From positions 46,411-110,410 of the forward strand of contig CASDOW010000011.1 of assembly GCA_949282195.1 (NCBI GenBank): a stretch of 64,000 nucleotides of DNA, written 5' to 3'. The position numbers and the translations under genes are program-made. The notes below the pieces were generated by a model that did not search any database, had not been told where the DNA came from, and saw only the letters and a program-made list of their open reading frames with translations. The stretch is from an uncultured bacterium. GTDB taxonomy: Bacteria > Cyanobacteriota > Vampirovibrionia > Gastranaerophilales > Gastranaerophilaceae. The first letter of the stretch is position 1, and each line of letters opens with the position of its first letter. Positions 60,304 through 64,000 of the stretch are shown here, piece by piece.

Positions 60304-61336
60304 TAAGCTCATTTTCAATAAAATCTCTTAATTCAAGAGTTTTTTTGAAATTAAAAGAGATTAATTGGTTATATCTTAAACCGATTGTGCAAGAAGGACA
60401 TGCGGTTAAAATCAAATCGGCTTTTGATTTTTTAATTGTTAAGGCTTTTTTAAAGGCGATTTTTGTTGAAATAATAGGATGATATACAAAATAGCTTCCC
60501 CCAAAACCACAACAAGTATCATAATTATCAAGACGCTTGTAGGACAAATTTTCAATGTTTGATAAAAATTTCTCAATATTTTCAAAATCTTTTTTATCCA
60601 TATGACAGGGTTTATGGAAAGTTATTGTTTTATTTTTATATTTTGAATTATTTTTTAATTTAAATTTTTTATCTTTCAAAAGCTCGGAAAAAAACACGAT
60701 TTTTTCCCTGTCACTATCAGAAAGTTCGTCATAATTTAATAATGCACTCTTACAGCTTGCGCAATCAACAACGACTTTTTTTGCTTTTTTGATTAATTCA
60801 ATATTATTTTTCTTTGCTTTAGAATAATTTTTAATATCGCCACTGGCTAAATAAGGTAATCCGCAGCACAAAAAATCAGCTTGTGTTAAAATTTCATCTA
60901 AAAAAGTTGTTTTATGTTGAGCTTTTGCAACACAGCCTTTAAAATATAAAAGCTCAGATTTTAGAGCTGTTTTTTTGGCAGGTTTAAAAAAATTGATTAT
61001 ATATAAAAATTTAATCGGCAAAAGTTTGATTGACAAGAACAATCTTTGGCTTATTTTAGAAGGACTAAAAAAAGCATTTTTGTAAGCAAAAATTTTTGTT
61101 GTATTAATCTTTGAAGGACAATTTGAAGCACATTTTGAACATTCAAGACAAATTTTTAAATCTTTTTTGATGTCTTTTTCGCTTAACAATCCTTTTTCAT
61201 AGCCTGATAATTTACAAATTAATCCTCGAGATGTGTTATTTTCATCCCTTTTTATTTCATAAATCGGGCAATTTTGAACACATAAAGCACACCTTGAGCA
61301 TTTAGATATATTTTTTTTAATTTCATCATCAAGCAT
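60293..61336 (-). CDS. Fe-S oxidoreductase with two 4Fe-4S clusters and CCG domains (GlcF/HdrD-like)
   Basis: 347 residues. CSRCALCVQNCPIYE and CLECSKCASNCPSK are two ferredoxin-type 4Fe-4S motifs in the first 75 residues. Two CCG domains follow: DFLCCGLPYLASGD and YDTCCGFGGSYFVYHP, with other Cys of each set further upstream. This is the layout of GlcF/LutA/HdrD-type subunits that pass electrons from an FAD dehydrogenase. No FAD partner is adjacent. TATACT lies 7 nt before the start. Divergent from the two zinc dehydrogenases. Confidence 0.82.
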   Translation of the reverse strand: MLDDEIKKNISKCSRCALCVQNCPIYEIKRDENNTSRGLICKLSGYEKGLLSEKDIKKDLKICLECSKCASNCPSKINTTKIFAYKNAFFSPSKISQRLFLSIKLLPIKFLYIINFFKPAKKTALKSELLYFKGCVAKAQHKTTFLDEILTQADFLCCGLPYLASGDIKNYSKAKKNNIELIKKAKKVVVDCASCKSALLNYDELSDSDREKIVFFSELLKDKKFKLKNNSKYKNKTITFHKPCHMDKKDFENIEKFLSNIENLSYKRLDNYDTCCGFGGSYFVYHPIISTKIAFKKALTIKKSKADLILTACPSCTIGLRYNQLISFNFKKTLELRDFIENELIID

Positions 61337-61389
61337 AGTTTATAGTATAATTTAAAAGCTGTTATTTTTAAATACAAAAAGAGAAAAAT

Positions 61390-62370
61390 ATGAAAAGTGC
61401 TAAATTAATAGACGGAAAAGTTCAAATTATTAATCTTGATAAGCCGATTTTAGATACAAAAGGCGCAATAATAAAAGTCATAGGCTGCGGATTATGCGGG
61501 TCTGATTTGGTTAAAATCAAGCATGCTACAAAAGAAAATGAAAAAAATATCATTTTAGGACACGAGGTTGTAGGTATAATTGAAGAAATAAATTCAATTT
61601 CCGATTTTAAAAAAGGTGACATTGTGGCTTTAGGACATCATTATCCTTGTTTTAGTTGTGAATATTGCAAAAATCAATCATATTCAATGTGTCGAACATT
61701 TAAAAACAGCAATATTTTCCCATCAGGCTTCAGTGAATTTATTAAGGTGGATGAAAATCATCTGAAATACACCGTATATAAAATGAATGACGAATTAAAA
61801 AATGACGAAAAGGCTTTTTTGGAACCTTTGTCTTGCTGCATTAGAGCAGTAAGAAGAGCAGGTTTTGAGATAAATAAAGACAATTCAGAATTTAGCGCTC
61901 TGACAATAGGCTTAGGCTCAATCGGTTTATTAATGTTAAAGTCTTTAAAAGCTTTTGGGGTTCAAGCTTTTGGCTTCGATATTTCATCTGACAGAATGAA
62001 AACATCAAAAGATAACGGTTTTTTATTTGATGAAAACAAGAAATATGACACCGTTTTTTTGACCGCCGGAAACTCAAAGACAATTGAAACTGCTCTAAAA
62101 TATGTTATTGACGGTGGAAAAATTATTGTTTTTTCATCTGTTGAAGATGACCTGAAAGGTTTTACAAATAACGAAATATATTATAGAGAATTGAGCATTA
62201 TATCAAGCTATTCGCCATCTCCTTATGATATAGAATTATCTGCAAAATTTTTAAATACTAATATTGTAAATGTTAAAGGTTTAAGCAGCCACTACACCCT
62301 TGACAATTTAGCTAAAGCGATTGATGATAGTTTTAATAATAAGATTTTTAAGGCGTATATCGAAATATGA
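61390..62370 (+). CDS. Zinc-dependent alcohol/polyol dehydrogenase (MDR family)
   Basis: 326 residues. CGLCGSDLVKIKHATKENEKNIILGHEVVGIIEE holds the catalytic zinc ligands Cys and His-Glu. CFSCEYCKNQSYSMC is the four-Cys structural zinc loop. The Rossmann part (IGLGSIGLLMLKSLKAFGVQAFGFDIS) binds NAD(P). The substrate is not clear from sequence. It overlaps the next dehydrogenase by 4 bp (ATGA), so the pair is coupled and may act in one pathway or as a heteromeric enzyme. Confidence 0.85.
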   Translation: MKSAKLIDGKVQIINLDKPILDTKGAIIKVIGCGLCGSDLVKIKHATKENEKNIILGHEVVGIIEEINSISDFKKGDIVALGHHYPCFSCEYCKNQSYSMCRTFKNSNIFPSGFSEFIKVDENHLKYTVYKMNDELKNDEKAFLEPLSCCIRAVRRAGFEINKDNSEFSALTIGLGSIGLLMLKSLKAFGVQAFGFDISSDRMKTSKDNGFLFDENKKYDTVFLTAGNSKTIETALKYVIDGGKIIVFSSVEDDLKGFTNNEIYYRELSIISSYSPSPYDIELSAKFLNTNIVNVKGLSSHYTLDNLAKAIDDSFNNKIFKAYIEI

Positions 62371-63404
62371 AAATGAAAGCAGTGCGCTATTATGCACCAA
62401 ACGACATAAGATATGAAGAAGTAAAAATTCCCGAACTAAAGGAAGGTGAGATTCTTGTCAAAGTTCAAGCAGCACTTACTTGCGGAACTGATGTTAAGAC
62501 CTTCAAGAGAGGTCATCCTGTATTGATTAAAAAAGTGCCCTCCGGTTTTGGACATGAATTTTCAGGCACAATTGAAAAAATGGATGAAACCGTTCAAGGT
62601 TTCAAAATCGGCGATAGAGTAGTGTGTGCAAATTCAGCGCCTTGCGGAGAATGTTTTTATTGCAGACGAGGCGAGTTTGAACTTTGCGAAAATCTTGATT
62701 TACTAAATGGGGCATATGCTCAATATATAGCTGTTCCAAGAAGAATAGTTGAAAAAAATACTCTAATCATACCTAAAAATCTTTCGTTTGCGCAGGCTGC
62801 ATTTGCCGAACCATTGTCTAATGTTGTCCATGGCATTGCAAAAACACCTATTAACAAAGGGGATGTTGTAGGAGTTATGGGCATAGGTCCTATTGGCTTA
62901 ATGTTTGCAAAACTAGCCAAATTAAAAGGCGCAAAAGTAATTGCTATGGGCAGAAACCCTTTGAAGCTAAAAATGGCACAAGAATTTGCAGGAGCAGATA
63001 TTGTAATTGACGTAAACAAATATCCTGACCCAAGCGAATTTATCATGAATTATACAAATGAACACAGAGGGCTTGATGTTGCAATTGAGTGCGTCGGATT
63101 GCCATCTATGTGGGAAAAAATGTTTTCTTTAGTCAGAAAAGGCGGATATGTTCATTTCTTTGGCGGCTGCGCATCAGGAACATCAATAAATATAGATACA
63201 AAACGTTTACATTATGACGAAGTAAAAATTATAAGCTCATTTCACCATACACCAAAATATTTTAGAGAAGCGCTTGATTTAATTGCATCAGGTGAAATTG
63301 ATGTAGAAAAATTAATAACTAAGCGCATGGATATGAAATATGCAAAAAAAGCTATCGAAATGCATAGAGACGGTGAAGCAATAAAAATTTTGCTTGAAAA
63401 TTAG
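62367..63404 (+). CDS. Zinc-dependent dehydrogenase (threonine/sorbitol dehydrogenase-like)
   Basis: 345 residues. ALTCGTDVKTFKRGHPV, FGHEFSGTIEKM, and CGECFYCRRGEFELCENLDLLNGAYAQYIAVP give the catalytic and structural zinc sites. VGVMGIGPIGLMFAKLAKLKGAKVIAMG binds NAD(P). It is related to but distinct from the preceding gene, so not a recent duplication. Substrate probably a polyol, sugar-alcohol or threonine-like compound. It overlaps the opposing gene at 63401 by 4 bp. Confidence 0.88.
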   Translation: MKMKAVRYYAPNDIRYEEVKIPELKEGEILVKVQAALTCGTDVKTFKRGHPVLIKKVPSGFGHEFSGTIEKMDETVQGFKIGDRVVCANSAPCGECFYCRRGEFELCENLDLLNGAYAQYIAVPRRIVEKNTLIIPKNLSFAQAAFAEPLSNVVHGIAKTPINKGDVVGVMGIGPIGLMFAKLAKLKGAKVIAMGRNPLKLKMAQEFAGADIVIDVNKYPDPSEFIMNYTNEHRGLDVAIECVGLPSMWEKMFSLVRKGGYVHFFGGCASGTSINIDTKRLHYDEVKIISSFHHTPKYFREALDLIASGEIDVEKLITKRMDMKYAKKAIEMHRDGEAIKILLEN

Positions 63405-63766
63405 ATATATTTATCAAATACACTTTTTTGCACCGGTTCTGACATGTTTGCTTTAATAAAAGCTTGATTATAGGCATTAGTTATATCTTTACCATTAAGA
63501 GTTCTATAAAAAAGAGGTATGCTGGCAATACCTTCGTATCTTTTTTTTCGTTTATCTTGTTTAACTTTTATCGAAATATTATCATCATCAGGACAAAGAA
63601 ATACTTCCACAGTATCATTATTGCCATTATTTTCAAGTTTTTTAAGTGCTCTTTTAATTATGCTGATATCATTATCATTAAAACCTTTTTCGGGATTTCT
63701 ATATAAAGTATCGATAACTTTAACTCTTGACTTAAAATTTACATTGGCTAAATTATTAATTTTCAT
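63401..63766 (-). CDS. Small protein with N-terminal VNFKS leader, function unknown
   Basis: 121 residues from the ATG at 63766, which has CAGGGAGGAAAA before it; a longer frame from 63859 has no ribosome site. It begins MKINNLANVNFKSRVK, one of several similar leaders in this window, then a small alpha/beta part (DTVEVFLCPDDDNISIKVKQDKRKKRYEG) and an alpha-helical end. No signal peptide and no known domain. Confidence 0.55.
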   Translation of the reverse strand: MKINNLANVNFKSRVKVIDTLYRNPEKGFNDNDISIIKRALKKLENNGNNDTVEVFLCPDDDNISIKVKQDKRKKRYEGIASIPLFYRTLNGKDITNAYNQAFIKANMSEPVQKSVFDKYI

Positions 63767-63899
63767 TTTTCCTCCCTGAAACAAAAAAAATATTGACTTG
63801 TGAACTTGAACTGGTATTATAATTTTATCAGCATAATATGAGTTGTGCTTGTTGACCATTTAAATATTTACACAGGTTAACAAATCAGATAGCATATAT

Positions 63900-63974
63900 G
63901 TCGCGTTAGCTCCCCAGTGGAGCGAAGCGAAACGGATAAGGTATCGTAGAGCAAGCTCTACCAACTGAGTCCGA
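63900..63974 (-). other. GC-rich stretch with a tRNA D-arm-like segment
   Basis: 63955-63974 on the minus strand reads GGACTCAGTTGGTAGAGC, very like the D-arm of many tRNAs, but no matching acceptor stem, anticodon arm or T-arm (GGTTCGA) follows. The adjoining 60 bases are about 53% GC by count, far above the surrounding sequence, and contain a GTAGAGC/GCTCTAC hairpin. It may be a broken tRNA, a remnant of integration or a repeat element. The rest of 63767-64000 is AT-rich with no gene seen. Confidence 0.35.
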
Positions 63975-64000
63975 AAATGAAAAATTAAATAATACATATG

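Noticed and set aside
63906..63974. Complete tRNA gene at the window end
   Set aside because: Only a D-arm-like segment is visible; no acceptor stem pairing, anticodon arm or T-arm could be found.

Overview
The window is an AT-rich bacterial chromosome segment, densely packed, with genes on both strands, no mobile element, no CRISPR array and no complete tRNA or rRNA gene. It encodes Gram-negative envelope functions (a TolC-type outer-membrane channel, an MCE/MlaD-type protein, a dTDP-rhamnose pathway), a flagellar cap protein, anaerobe-type oxidative-stress proteins and no photosynthesis genes. The lexA-like gene has a palindrome with the GTAC-N4-GTAC core known for cyanobacterial LexA boxes. 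With the low GC, the EF-hand-like proteins and several lineage-specific proteins, this suggests a non-photosynthetic relative of cyanobacteria (Vampirovibrionia/Melainabacteria, perhaps Gastranaerophilales). That placement is inference, not proof.

Layout. 1-4.2 kb: tolC-like gene divergent from a marR-emrA-emrB efflux operon with a probable MarR operator. 4.2-8.4 kb: orphan DNA methyltransferase, 5'-nucleotidase, uppP, queD, thioesterase. 8.4-10.5 kb: SOS locus (umuC and a LexA/UmuD-like repressor-protease), then a 280-bp gap with a candidate small-peptide/antisense-RNA pair. 10.5-18.5 kb: aminotransferase, MFS exporter, FliA-like sigma factor, then malQ, phosphoesterase, MBL-fold and TPR genes. 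18.6-27.4 kb: dnaE, zinc ribbon, ribbon-helix-helix protein, rpmI-rplT, rlmN, fliD, HAD phosphatase. 27.4-31.3 kb: Cys-rich secreted protein, rmlCBD and a GT8 glycosyltransferase. 31.4-46.9 kb is the accessory part: three EF-hand-like proteins, an OadG/NhaD-type operon, an aldolase-like enzyme, an MCE protein, a protein of sixteen 20-residue repeats, a 730-aa protein with a RelA/SpoT-type synthetase domain and a small partner gene, and a 662-aa pilin-like Cys-rich protein. 46.9-63.8 kb is mostly housekeeping: purA, cysS, rsmI, the pgpH-ybeY-dgkA operon, a GH13 enzyme, a desulfoferrodoxin-ferritin pair, nth, trxA, grx, yebC, a PiT-like permease, an Fe-S oxidoreductase and two zinc dehydrogenases.

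How it works together. Recognisable systems are drug efflux under MarR control, SOS mutagenesis, rhamnose synthesis with glycosyl transfer, glucan metabolism (MalQ and a secreted GH13), thiol/superoxide/iron handling, and c-di-AMP/lipid/rRNA housekeeping. Two sequence habits recur. At least nine genes have a -10-like hexamer 6-8 nt before the start codon and no Shine-Dalgarno, which fits leaderless mRNAs. Convergent genes often overlap tail to tail, by up to 104 bp. No gene-free stretch exceeds 300 bp; the largest gap, 10189-10470, is annotated in detail.
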